From assembly GCA_021730945.1 (NCBI GenBank), contig JAKFYH010000022.1, forward strand, positions 1 through 64,000: a DNA stretch of 64,000 bases, given 5' to 3'. The translations under genes and the position numbers were made by a program. Below the pieces are notes generated by a model that worked only from the letters and a program-made list of their open reading frames with translations, was not told the origin of the DNA and did not search any database. The stretch comes from Acidobacteriota bacterium. GTDB taxonomy: Bacteria > Acidobacteriota > Vicinamibacteria > Vicinamibacterales > UBA2999. How positions within the stretch are numbered: position 1 is the stretch's first letter; each line of letters begins with the position of its first letter. Below are positions 17,254 through 24,237 of the stretch, in pieces.

Positions 17254-17793
17254 TCACCACTGGGTCTCGGCCACGCCGGCACGATGGTTGGCCGCCCGGG
17301 CGATGGTGAAGAGCAGGTCCGACAGGCGATTCAAGTACACGATCACCACCGGCTCGACCGCGTCGGCGCCAAGCAGCAACACCGACCGCTCGGCGCGGCG
17401 GCAGACCGTACGGGCATAGTGGAGGGCGGCACCGGCCGGGCACCCATCCGACAGGATGAAGTGCCTGAGCGGCGCGATCTCTTCATCCAACCGGTCAATC
17501 CAGCCCTCGAGCCGGGCAATGCTCGCCTCGTCTATGACGATCTTCTCCACCCGTTTTGCGATGCGGTGCGACGGGTCGGCCAGCCGGGCGCCCAACGCAA
17601 ACAGGTCGCGCTGGAGCGTGACGCACATGTCGTCCAGATCCGCCGGCAGCCCGGCGGCGCGAACCATGCCCAGGCAGGCCTGCACTTCGTCGACATCGCC
17701 GTAGGCAATCACGCGGGGATGGGTCTTCGAGACGCGGGTGCCGTCGAACAGGCTGGTGTCGCCGCTGTCGCCGGTCTTGGTGTAGATGGACAC
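17254..17793 (-). CDS. pduO: Cob(I)alamin adenosyltransferase, PduO type
   Basis: A protein of 179 residues. The PduO-type ATP-binding N-terminus MSIYTKTGDSGDTSLFDGTRVSK and the C-terminal helix signature CRRAERSVLLL are both present. It transfers the adenosyl group of ATP to cob(I)alamin to make adenosylcobalamin. The start is a GTG at 17793, and TATAAT (17806-17801) lies 7 nt before it, so the transcript is probably leaderless. It is the first gene of the minus-strand run that includes hpnCDE; no metabolic link to squalene is obvious, and the pairing is probably positional. Confidence 0.93.
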   Translation of the reverse strand: MSIYTKTGDSGDTSLFDGTRVSKTHPRVIAYGDVDEVQACLGMVRAAGLPADLDDMCVTLQRDLFALGARLADPSHRIAKRVEKIVIDEASIARLEGWIDRLDEEIAPLRHFILSDGCPAGAALHYARTVCRRAERSVLLLGADAVEPVVIVYLNRLSDLLFTIARAANHRAGVAETQW

Positions 17794-17800
17794 TGGTAGG

Positions 17801-17806
17801 ATTATA
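17801..17806 (-). promoter_or_regulatory. Perfect -10 box of pduO
   Basis: TATAAT on the minus strand ends 7 nt before the GTG start codon of pduO, the clearest example of a leaderless start in the window. Confidence 0.6.
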
Positions 17807-17856
17807 GGTGCGCGCCGGGACGAAAGTCGCGGGCGCTGGCACCACTAGCCTCACAC

Positions 17857-18528
17857 TTGCCGCCCAAACGCACGCTCCCACTCCCCGCGCCGCCCCTGAG
17901 GCAACGCTTCCGCCGCAACCTGCTCGGGTGGTACCGCCGTCATGGCCGCGACCTGCCCTGGCGCAACACCAGCGACCCGTACCACATCCTCGTCTCGGAA
18001 ATCATGCTGCAGCAGACCCAGGTCGACCGGGTGCTGCCGAAGTATCACGAGTGGCTGGGCAAGTACCCGAGTTTTGCCGTGCTGGCGGAAGCCACCCCGG
18101 CCGAGGTCGCCAGGACGTGGTATCCGCTCGGCTACAACATCCGGCCGAAGCGCCTGCAGTCAATTGCACAACAGGCGGTCGAGAAGTACGACGGCCGGCT
18201 GCCCTCGGATCGCAAGACGCTGCTGTCGTTCAAGGGCATCGGCGAGTACACCGCCGGCGCCGTGCGCAGCTTCGCGTTCCGCGAGCGCGCCGCCATTCTC
18301 GACACCAATGTCGCGCGCGTGCTGTTTCGCATCTTCATCGGCAAGGGCGACCCCAAGAGCCACGCGATGAAGAAGCGGTTGTGGGCGCACAGCGAAGCGG
18401 TGCTGCCGCACAAGCACGTATTCGACTTCAACCAGGCGCTGATGGACTTTGGCGCCATCCATTGCAGCGCGCGCAAGCCGAAATGCGCCACCTGCCCGAT
18501 GAAGAAGTTCTGCCGGTCAGCCGGCTAG
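17857..18528 (+). CDS. mutY: A/G-specific adenine glycosylase MutY, catalytic domain only
   Basis: A protein of 223 residues. LPWRNTSDPYHILVSEIMLQQTQVDRV carries the catalytic Glu and the adenine pocket, FKGIGEYTAGAV the helix-hairpin-helix, AILDTNVARV the catalytic Asp, and CSARKPKCATCPMKKFC the C-x6-C-x2-C-x5-C iron-sulfur cluster. It removes adenine mispaired with 8-oxoguanine. Typical MutY has about 350 residues; the C-terminal NUDIX-like domain that recognises 8-oxoG is missing, with the stop just after the cluster. The start is TTG, the only one available after an in-frame stop. A stand-alone MutT-like gene overlaps the 3' end on the opposite strand. Confidence 0.88.
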   Translation: MPPKRTLPLPAPPLRQRFRRNLLGWYRRHGRDLPWRNTSDPYHILVSEIMLQQTQVDRVLPKYHEWLGKYPSFAVLAEATPAEVARTWYPLGYNIRPKRLQSIAQQAVEKYDGRLPSDRKTLLSFKGIGEYTAGAVRSFAFRERAAILDTNVARVLFRIFIGKGDPKSHAMKKRLWAHSEAVLPHKHVFDFNQALMDFGAIHCSARKPKCATCPMKKFCRSAG

Positions 18529-18897
18529 CAGGGCAATCAAGGCGCGATCGGCGTCGGGAAATGGCAGGGCGGCCAGCGCGGCCCTCGGCACCCACCGCAT
18601 CTGCTGCCCCAGCATCGGCTGCGGCTCGCCGTCGAACTCGCAGCGATAGAAATGCAACTCGACCGTCTTGTCCGGATACGCGTGCATGACGCTGTGCACT
18701 TCGCCGCCGACGCGCGCCACGATGTTGAGCTCTTCGAGCAGCTCGCGCCTGAGGGCGTCCACGTGCGTTTCGTCGGCATCGACCTTGCCGCCGGGAAACT
18801 CCCAATGGCCGGCCAAGTGCGTGCCGGCCGGGCGCAGCGTCAGCAGAAACGCATCATCGCGCTCCATCACCGCCGCCACCACGACGACCGGTGTCAC
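18517..18897 (-). CDS. MutT-like NUDIX hydrolase
   Basis: A protein of 126 residues. The NUDIX box GGKVDADETHVDALRRELLEELN (about 36-58) and a preceding LAGHWEFPGGK match the MutT / 8-oxo-dGTP diphosphatase group, which cleans oxidised nucleotides from the pool. The C-terminal part (LGQQMRWVPRAALAALPFPDADRAL) also matches that group. The GTG at 18897 is chosen since it overlaps the upstream PHP stop as GTGA; the ORF-track start adds residues inside that gene. It converges on mutY and overlaps it by 12 nt. Confidence 0.82.
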   Translation of the reverse strand: MTPVVVVAAVMERDDAFLLTLRPAGTHLAGHWEFPGGKVDADETHVDALRRELLEELNIVARVGGEVHSVMHAYPDKTVELHFYRCEFDGEPQPMLGQQMRWVPRAALAALPFPDADRALIALLAG

Positions 18898-19919
18898 TTC
18901 GGCCCCGAAGGGCCGACTGCGACAGGCTGAATCCACGCCACCTTGCCATTCGATTCCAGCACCTTCGCGCGCACGTAGCCCTCGTCGCCCTTGAAGGCGT
19001 AGGTGGCCGACGGCGTCGACGCTTCGCTCAGCACCCGGCCCTGGCGGCCAATGAACTGGATGCGGTACTTGCTGGCGGTCTCGGCCTTCACCGCCAGCGA
19101 CAACCCGGTAGCGCTGGCGTCGACCGACAGCATCTGCACACCGGTCGATGAGTAGAACTCGCCGCGTTCAAGCGCTTCGACCAGCGCCCGGCCATCGAGC
19201 CTGGCGGCGCGCACGTAGACCCACCCCTTGCCGGGACGCGGCGCCATCGGGTCCTCCGGCCGTTTGAAGTAGTGCGCATCGTCCACGGCAATGCCGTAGA
19301 GCAGCTTGCCGCTCGACAGGATGCGGTCCCACGTGTCCTCGAGTCCGGGCACGCCGCCACCGCCGAGGTTGTTCACCGTCGGGTGGCCGTTAAACACCTC
19401 GAACAACTTCGTCCGCTGGACCTGCAGCAGCTCGTCGGGAGAAATGGCCCAGCCGAAGTTGGGATGGTTGATGCTGGGCACGCCGCCAGCGCCGCGGATG
19501 GCGTCGACCGAGCGTTGGACCACGTCGAGCACCGAGGAACCGCCCACTGGCGCCACCAGCCTCGACACCTCGAAGCCGTTGACGTGAATGGGCTTGTCGC
19601 CGTACCGATCGGTCACTTCCTCGCCCTTGATCACGAGGAACTTGTCGTCAGCGCCGTGCACGGCGTTCAAGCCATCGACGCTCGTCAGGTAGTTGTGATC
19701 GGTCAGCACCAGGAACTGATAGTCACGCTCCCGATACCACCGCACCACATCGTCCGGCGTCGAGTCGCCGTCACTGTTGAGCGTGTGCGTGTGCAGGTTG
19801 CCCTTGAACCAGCGGCCCTGTGGGTTGGGCGCAGTCTGCGCCAATGGCCTGGCGATGATGGCCCCGACCGACAAAGCGGCCAGCAGCAGGAGCACACGGG
19901 CCCTTGAGATCTGCGTCAT
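18894..19919 (-). CDS. Exported PHP-domain metal-dependent hydrolase
   Basis: A protein of 341 residues. A signal peptide (MTQISRARVLLLLAALSVGAIIARPLA) precedes a PHP domain with KGNLHTHTLNSDGD (first metal motif, about 39-52), LTDHNYL (about 72), GEEVTD (about 99), INHPNFGW (about 150) and AVDDAHYF (about 214), the usual His/Asp/Glu ligands for two or three metals. It probably hydrolyses a phosphoester in the periplasm. A C-terminal beta-sandwich segment (about 255-341) resembles those in related exported PHP proteins. The ATG lies inside the tandem repeat at 19911-20019. Confidence 0.83.
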   Translation of the reverse strand: MTQISRARVLLLLAALSVGAIIARPLAQTAPNPQGRWFKGNLHTHTLNSDGDSTPDDVVRWYRERDYQFLVLTDHNYLTSVDGLNAVHGADDKFLVIKGEEVTDRYGDKPIHVNGFEVSRLVAPVGGSSVLDVVQRSVDAIRGAGGVPSINHPNFGWAISPDELLQVQRTKLFEVFNGHPTVNNLGGGGVPGLEDTWDRILSSGKLLYGIAVDDAHYFKRPEDPMAPRPGKGWVYVRAARLDGRALVEALERGEFYSSTGVQMLSVDASATGLSLAVKAETASKYRIQFIGRQGRVLSEASTPSATYAFKGDEGYVRAKVLESNGKVAWIQPVAVGPSGPK

Positions 19920-20019
19920 CTGCGGCCCTGGAGACCTCTCTGCGTCATCTGCGTCATCTGCGGCCCTGGAGACCTCTCTGCGTAATCTGTGTCATCTGCG
20001 GCCCTGGAGACTTCTCTGC
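19911..20019. repeat. Tandem CTGCGTCATCTGCGGCCCTGGAGACCT repeat
   Basis: Three near-identical blocks containing CATCTGCGGCCCTGGAGAC, separated by CTGCGTCATCTG steps, fill the space between the PHP gene and ygfZ. They enter the first codons of the PHP gene. Confidence 0.8.
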
Positions 20020-20031
20020 ACCAATCGGCGT

Positions 20032-20889
20032 TCATCCTATGACGATCGCAATCACAGTGCCATTCCACACCACCGTGGCCTCCCCTCGGTGTTGGAAGTC
20101 ACGATGCACGTAGCCCAGGCCGACCACTGCCTCCCGAGCCGGCGAGAACACCGCGCTCGTCACGCGTCCAATATCGCGACTCGTCTCGGGGCCGGCGACG
20201 ACAATGCGGGCCCCGGCGAGCGGGACGATGGCCGCGGAGGGAACGGCGTGCCATCGCACCAGCTTCTTTGCCACTCGTCCGCCGCCGCGGTGTGTGACGC
20301 GCACGATCACTTCCTGCCCGACATAGCAGCCCTTGGTGAACGAGATGGCCCGGTCTTCGATTCCGGCCTCGAGCGGGATGGTCTCCTCGGTCATGTCGAC
20401 CAGGAAGCGGGGAATGCCGCGCTCGACGCGGACCACTTCGAAGGTGTCGAAGCCGATTTCCGGATAGGCCACGCCAGGCGGATGGCCGGTGTCGACGATG
20501 ATGTCGGTTAGAGCGCCGCCGGAGGGATCGCCGGGCGCGACTGCCGTCCACACGTCGTAGGCCTCGCGTTGGTCGAGCACCTGCGCATCTTCGGCAAAGA
20601 TCAGCCCGTCCAGCCTTTTGTGCAGCGACGCCGCGAGTGGGGCGGGAACGTCGAGTAAGAGCCGGTCGGGCCGGGCCACCACGTTCAGATCGCTGATCAT
20701 CCGGCCCTGGGGGGTGAGGTAGGCGGCGTAACGCGAGTCGCCGGGGGCCAGCGCGGCGACGTCGTTGGTCACCAGACCCTGCAGCCAGGTGCCACGATCG
20801 GCGCCGGTAACAGCCAGCACGGCGCGGTCGGTCCGCCTGACTACACCGCCGTTTGTCCGGAGGGCCCGGTAGCCGTCGAGGGAAAACAT
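20032..20889 (-). CDS. ygfZ: YgfZ/GcvT-like folate-binding protein
   Basis: A protein of 285 residues. The YgfZ signature KGCYVGQEVIVRVTHRGG (K-G-C-Y-x-G-Q-E, about 189-206) identifies the family of tetrahydrofolate-dependent iron-sulfur cluster repair proteins related to GcvT; the Cys is required for function. Upstream, WLQGLVTNDVAAL and YAAYLTPQGRMISDL are also conserved. It probably supports Fe/S enzymes such as MutY or lipoyl-related MiaB-type proteins; that link is inference. It is divergent from the secreted hydrolase, with 15 nt between the start codons. Confidence 0.9.
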   Translation of the reverse strand: MFSLDGYRALRTNGGVVRRTDRAVLAVTGADRGTWLQGLVTNDVAALAPGDSRYAAYLTPQGRMISDLNVVARPDRLLLDVPAPLAASLHKRLDGLIFAEDAQVLDQREAYDVWTAVAPGDPSGGALTDIIVDTGHPPGVAYPEIGFDTFEVVRVERGIPRFLVDMTEETIPLEAGIEDRAISFTKGCYVGQEVIVRVTHRGGGRVAKKLVRWHAVPSAAIVPLAGARIVVAGPETSRDIGRVTSAVFSPAREAVVGLGYVHRDFQHRGEATVVWNGTVIAIVIG

Positions 20890-20904
20890 GTTTTAAGCTG
20901 TCGT

Positions 20905-22581
20905 GTGACCCACACCCATCTTACCGGCGTTGTGCTCGCCGCCCTGTTGACGGCCACCGGTGCCGCCGGCCAAACGCCGCCACCCCCGCCGCCCAGCCAG
21001 GACGCCGGGGCGTCGTTCCTGGTGTTCTTCCGCTCCCAGCCGATCGGCCGGGAAGACGTGGCGGTCGTCCGTCAGGCGGAGGGCTGGACCGTCCGCGGAT
21101 CGAGCCGGCTGGGCCCTCCGATCGACATTACCTCGCGTACCGCCGAAGTGATCTACGACCCGCAGTGGCGGCCCAAGTCGTTGCTGATTGACGGAGTCGT
21201 GCGCGGGCAGGACGTGACGCTCAAGACCACCTTTGACGGCGCCAAGGCCGCCAACGTGATTTCGGTGCAGGGCGCGCCGCAATCGAAGGCCGATGCGGTC
21301 AGCGCGGATCCGGTGGTGCTGGCCAATTCGTTCCTGGGGTCCTACGCGGCGCTGGCTATGCGCCTGCGGGGCCTGAAGCCGGGTGCCGAGCTCAAAGCCT
21401 ACGTCGCGCCGCAGGCCGAGATCGCCATTCGGCTGGTGAGCGTAGCGTCACAACGCATCGACACGCCGCGCGCCGCGATCACGAGCAGCCTGTATTCACT
21501 GGTGTTCGTGAACCCGGCCCCGGCCGGCGAACTGCCGGTGCAGTTGTGGGCCGACGCCAATGGCAACCTGCTGCGACTGAGCATTCCCTCGCAGACGCTG
21601 GAGATGGCGCGCGAGGACATCGCCTCGGCGGCCTCGCGGACGGCGGCGTTCTCGCTGCCGGGCGATGAAGCGGTGACGATTCCCGGACTCGGCTTCAACC
21701 TGGCCGGCACCATCACCAAGCCCGCGAACGTCACCACCCCTCTGCCGGCGTTGATCCTGATCGGCGGGTCGGGTCCGACCGACCGCGATGAGACCGTGGC
21801 CGGCATTCCGGTGTTTGGCCATCTCGCCCGCGACCTCGTCGCCGCCGGCTTCATGGTCGTGCGCTACGACAAGCGCGGCGTCGGGCAGAGCGGCGGCCGC
21901 TCCGAATCGGTGACCATCGCCGACTACGCGGAAGACGCGCGGTCGGTGTTGCTGTGGCTCGAGAAGCGCAAGGACGTGGACAAGAAGCGGATTGGCCTGG
22001 TCGGCCACAGTGAGGGCGCGGCGGTGGCCATGCTGACGGCCGGCCGCGAGCGCGGCAAGGTTCGCGCCCTGGCATTGCTGGCTGGTCCGTCGACCAACGG
22101 CGCCGTCATCGTGCTCGAACAACAGAAGCATCTCCTCGCCCAGATGGCCATGGACGAGGCGCAGCGGGCCGAGCGCGTGGTGCTGCAGGAAAAGATCAAT
22201 GCGGCCGTGGTCTCGGGACAGGGCTGGCAGGACTTGCCGGAGGCGGCGCGCCGGGTGGCGGACACGCCCTGGTTCTATAGCTTCCTGACCTTCGACGCCG
22301 AAAAGGCGATGCGCGACACCCGTCAGCCAGTCCTGATCGTGCAAGGCGAGCTCGATACCCAGGTGAAGCCGTACCATGCCGATCGGCTCCTGGAGTTCGC
22401 CAAGGCGCGCAAAACCAAGTCTGCGGCAGAGATCGTGAAGTTGCCCGGCGTGAACCACCTGCTAGTGGCGGCCAAGACGGGCGAAGTGGCCGAGTATGCG
22501 TCGCTCGGGCCGGATGCCACGGTGGCGCCGCCAGTGGGCCAGGCCATTGGCGCCTTCATGACCAAGGCCCTGCGGGAGTGA
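20905..22581 (+). CDS. Exported alpha/beta hydrolase (serine esterase/peptidase type)
   Basis: A protein of 558 residues. A signal peptide (LTGVVLAALLTATGAAGQ) is followed by a beta-rich N-terminal domain (about 35-250) and an alpha/beta hydrolase domain: LILIGGSGPTDRDE (oxyanion region, about 288-301), GHSEGAAV (nucleophile Ser, about 371), QGELDTQV (Asp, about 479) and PGVNHLLV (His, about 514). This resembles exported acyl-peptidase or esterase proteins with an N-terminal sandwich. The GTG at 20905 is the start. It overlaps serB as GTGA. The substrate is unknown. Confidence 0.8.
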   Translation: MTHTHLTGVVLAALLTATGAAGQTPPPPPPSQDAGASFLVFFRSQPIGREDVAVVRQAEGWTVRGSSRLGPPIDITSRTAEVIYDPQWRPKSLLIDGVVRGQDVTLKTTFDGAKAANVISVQGAPQSKADAVSADPVVLANSFLGSYAALAMRLRGLKPGAELKAYVAPQAEIAIRLVSVASQRIDTPRAAITSSLYSLVFVNPAPAGELPVQLWADANGNLLRLSIPSQTLEMAREDIASAASRTAAFSLPGDEAVTIPGLGFNLAGTITKPANVTTPLPALILIGGSGPTDRDETVAGIPVFGHLARDLVAAGFMVVRYDKRGVGQSGGRSESVTIADYAEDARSVLLWLEKRKDVDKKRIGLVGHSEGAAVAMLTAGRERGKVRALALLAGPSTNGAVIVLEQQKHLLAQMAMDEAQRAERVVLQEKINAAVVSGQGWQDLPEAARRVADTPWFYSFLTFDAEKAMRDTRQPVLIVQGELDTQVKPYHADRLLEFAKARKTKSAAEIVKLPGVNHLLVAAKTGEVAEYASLGPDATVAPPVGQAIGAFMTKALRE

Positions 22582-23810
22582 CCGCGCCGAGCGCCTTGCT
22601 GATTCGGGTGACCGGCCACGATCGACCCGGCCTCACCCATGCCCTCACCACCATCCTCGCGCACTACGACGTGCGCGTTCTCGACATCGGCCAGGCGGTC
22701 ATCCACGACGGCCTGGCGTTTGGCATCCTGATCGAACTGCGGGAAGAACTGCGATCGTCGGCGCTGCTCACCGACCTGCTGCTCGCATCGCACCACCTCG
22801 GCGTCGAGGTCAAGTTTTCGGCCTCGACCTCAGAGGAATACGCGCTGTGGGTCAACGCGCAGGCCCGCCGGCGCTTCATCATCACACTGCTCGGTCCGGC
22901 CATCGGCGCATCGCACATTGCGCAGGTCTCGGGGGTGCTGGCCACCGCCGGCCTCAACATCGACCGTATTGACCGGCTGTCGTCGCGGGTGCCGCTGTCG
23001 AGAGACGATTTGCAGCCGCGCTTCTGCGTGGAGTTCACCGCCACCTCGCCGAGCGCCACCACCGTGGTGGACGAGGACATGGTGCGCACGGGGCTGGCCA
23101 CGCTCACCGAGGCCGGCGACGTCGACGTGGCGTTCCAGCACGACTCGATCTTTCGCCGCAACCGGCGCCTGGTCGCGTTCGACATGGACTCGACACTGAT
23201 CCAGGGTGAGGTGATCGACGAGCTGGCCGTGCTGGCCGGCGTGGGGGATGAGGTCCGCGCCATCACCGAAGCCGCGATGCGCGGCGAACTCGACTTCCAG
23301 GAATCGTTCCGGCGGCGCGTGGGCCTGCTCCAAGGGCTGCCGGAGTCGGCGCTGGCACAGGTGGTCGAGCAAGTCCCGCTCACCGAAGGCGCCGAACGGC
23401 TGGTATCCACGCTGCGTCGGCTTGGCTACAAGACCGCGATCCTGTCGGGCGGCTTCACATTCTTTGGCCGCGTGCTGCAGGCGCGCCTCGGCATCGATCA
23501 CCTGCACGCCAACACGCTCGAGCTGCGCGACGGCGTCGTCACCGGCCAGGTGATCGCGCCGATCGTCGACGGCGCCCGCAAGGCCGAGATGCTGCAGGCG
23601 ATTGCCGACAGCGAAGGCCTGAGCCTGGAGCAGTGCATCGCCGTGGGCGATGGCGCCAACGACCTGCCGATGCTGCGACTGGCCGGGTTGGGCATCGCCT
23701 TTCGCGCCAAGCCCGTCGTGCGCTCGAGCGCCCGCCAGTCCATCTCGTCGTTAGGCCTTGATGGGATTCTCTACCTGATCGGCGTGCGCGACCGTGATAT
23801 CGGCGTGTAA
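22578..23810 (+). CDS. serB: Phosphoserine phosphatase SerB with two ACT domains
   Basis: A protein of 410 residues. Two ACT domains (about 5-85 and 98-180) precede a HAD domain with AFDMDSTLIQGEVIDELA (nucleophile Asp), ILSGGFTFF (motif II), ARKAEMLQ (motif III Lys) and VGDGANDLPML (motif IV). It removes phosphate from phosphoserine, the last step of serine synthesis. The layout and length match the long actinobacterial SerB2 form, in which ACT domains bind serine for feedback. The GTG start overlaps the stop of the upstream hydrolase, so translation is coupled. Confidence 0.93.
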   Translation: MTAPSALLIRVTGHDRPGLTHALTTILAHYDVRVLDIGQAVIHDGLAFGILIELREELRSSALLTDLLLASHHLGVEVKFSASTSEEYALWVNAQARRRFIITLLGPAIGASHIAQVSGVLATAGLNIDRIDRLSSRVPLSRDDLQPRFCVEFTATSPSATTVVDEDMVRTGLATLTEAGDVDVAFQHDSIFRRNRRLVAFDMDSTLIQGEVIDELAVLAGVGDEVRAITEAAMRGELDFQESFRRRVGLLQGLPESALAQVVEQVPLTEGAERLVSTLRRLGYKTAILSGGFTFFGRVLQARLGIDHLHANTLELRDGVVTGQVIAPIVDGARKAEMLQAIADSEGLSLEQCIAVGDGANDLPMLRLAGLGIAFRAKPVVRSSARQSISSLGLDGILYLIGVRDRDIGV

Positions 23811-23811
23811 T

Positions 23812-23878
23812 CTGCGGCTGCCTGAATCCGCGTGAAATCTGCGGCTGTTTTCGAATCGCCGTCAAATCTGCGGCTTAC
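23812..23878. repeat. AATCTGCGGCT short repeats after serB
   Basis: Three copies of AATCTGCGGCT(G/T) are spaced about 30 nt apart, separated by GAATC(C/G)CGT-like steps. They fill the gap between convergent serB and the small membrane protein gene. Confidence 0.65.
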
Positions 23879-24183
23879 AGCCCGAAGTAGAACACCGGAA
23901 ACATCGCCACGATCGCTGCGGCCAGCTGCATCCCGAGGATTCCGATCGCCGCCAGCGGCACCTTTGGCAGCCACTTCACCGCGAAGAAGCCGATGATCGG
24001 CAGCTGGCCGGCGATCAGGAGCTGGAACAAGTGGGCGGCGGTGCCTTCGTCTTCGGCTGGCGGCACGCCGTTGGTGCCGGGGACGCCGTATATGCCCACC
24101 GCGCTCAGAACCAGCACCAGCGCCGCCAGTGACATCAGCAACGGGACCAGCGCGCTCGGCCGCTTCAACATCGCCAGGATCAT
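23875..24183 (-). CDS. Small three-helix membrane protein, function unknown
   Basis: A protein of 102 residues. Three hydrophobic helices are visible: LVPLLMSLAALVLVLSAVGIYG, HLFQLLIAGQLPIIGFFAV and PLAAIGILGMQLAAAIVAMFPVFYF. A short loop, VPGTNGVPPAEDEG, lies between the first two. An excellent ribosome binding site, AGGAGG, lies upstream of the ATG and TATAGT further up, so the gene is probably expressed. No family is recognised. It sits between convergent serB and the fused acyl-ACP synthetase. Confidence 0.65.
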   Translation of the reverse strand: MILAMLKRPSALVPLLMSLAALVLVLSAVGIYGVPGTNGVPPAEDEGTAAHLFQLLIAGQLPIIGFFAVKWLPKVPLAAIGILGMQLAAAIVAMFPVFYFGL

Positions 24184-24237
24184 GACGACCTCCTGCCGCC
24201 GACTATACTAGAAGTTCTTTACAACGCAAAGCACTGA

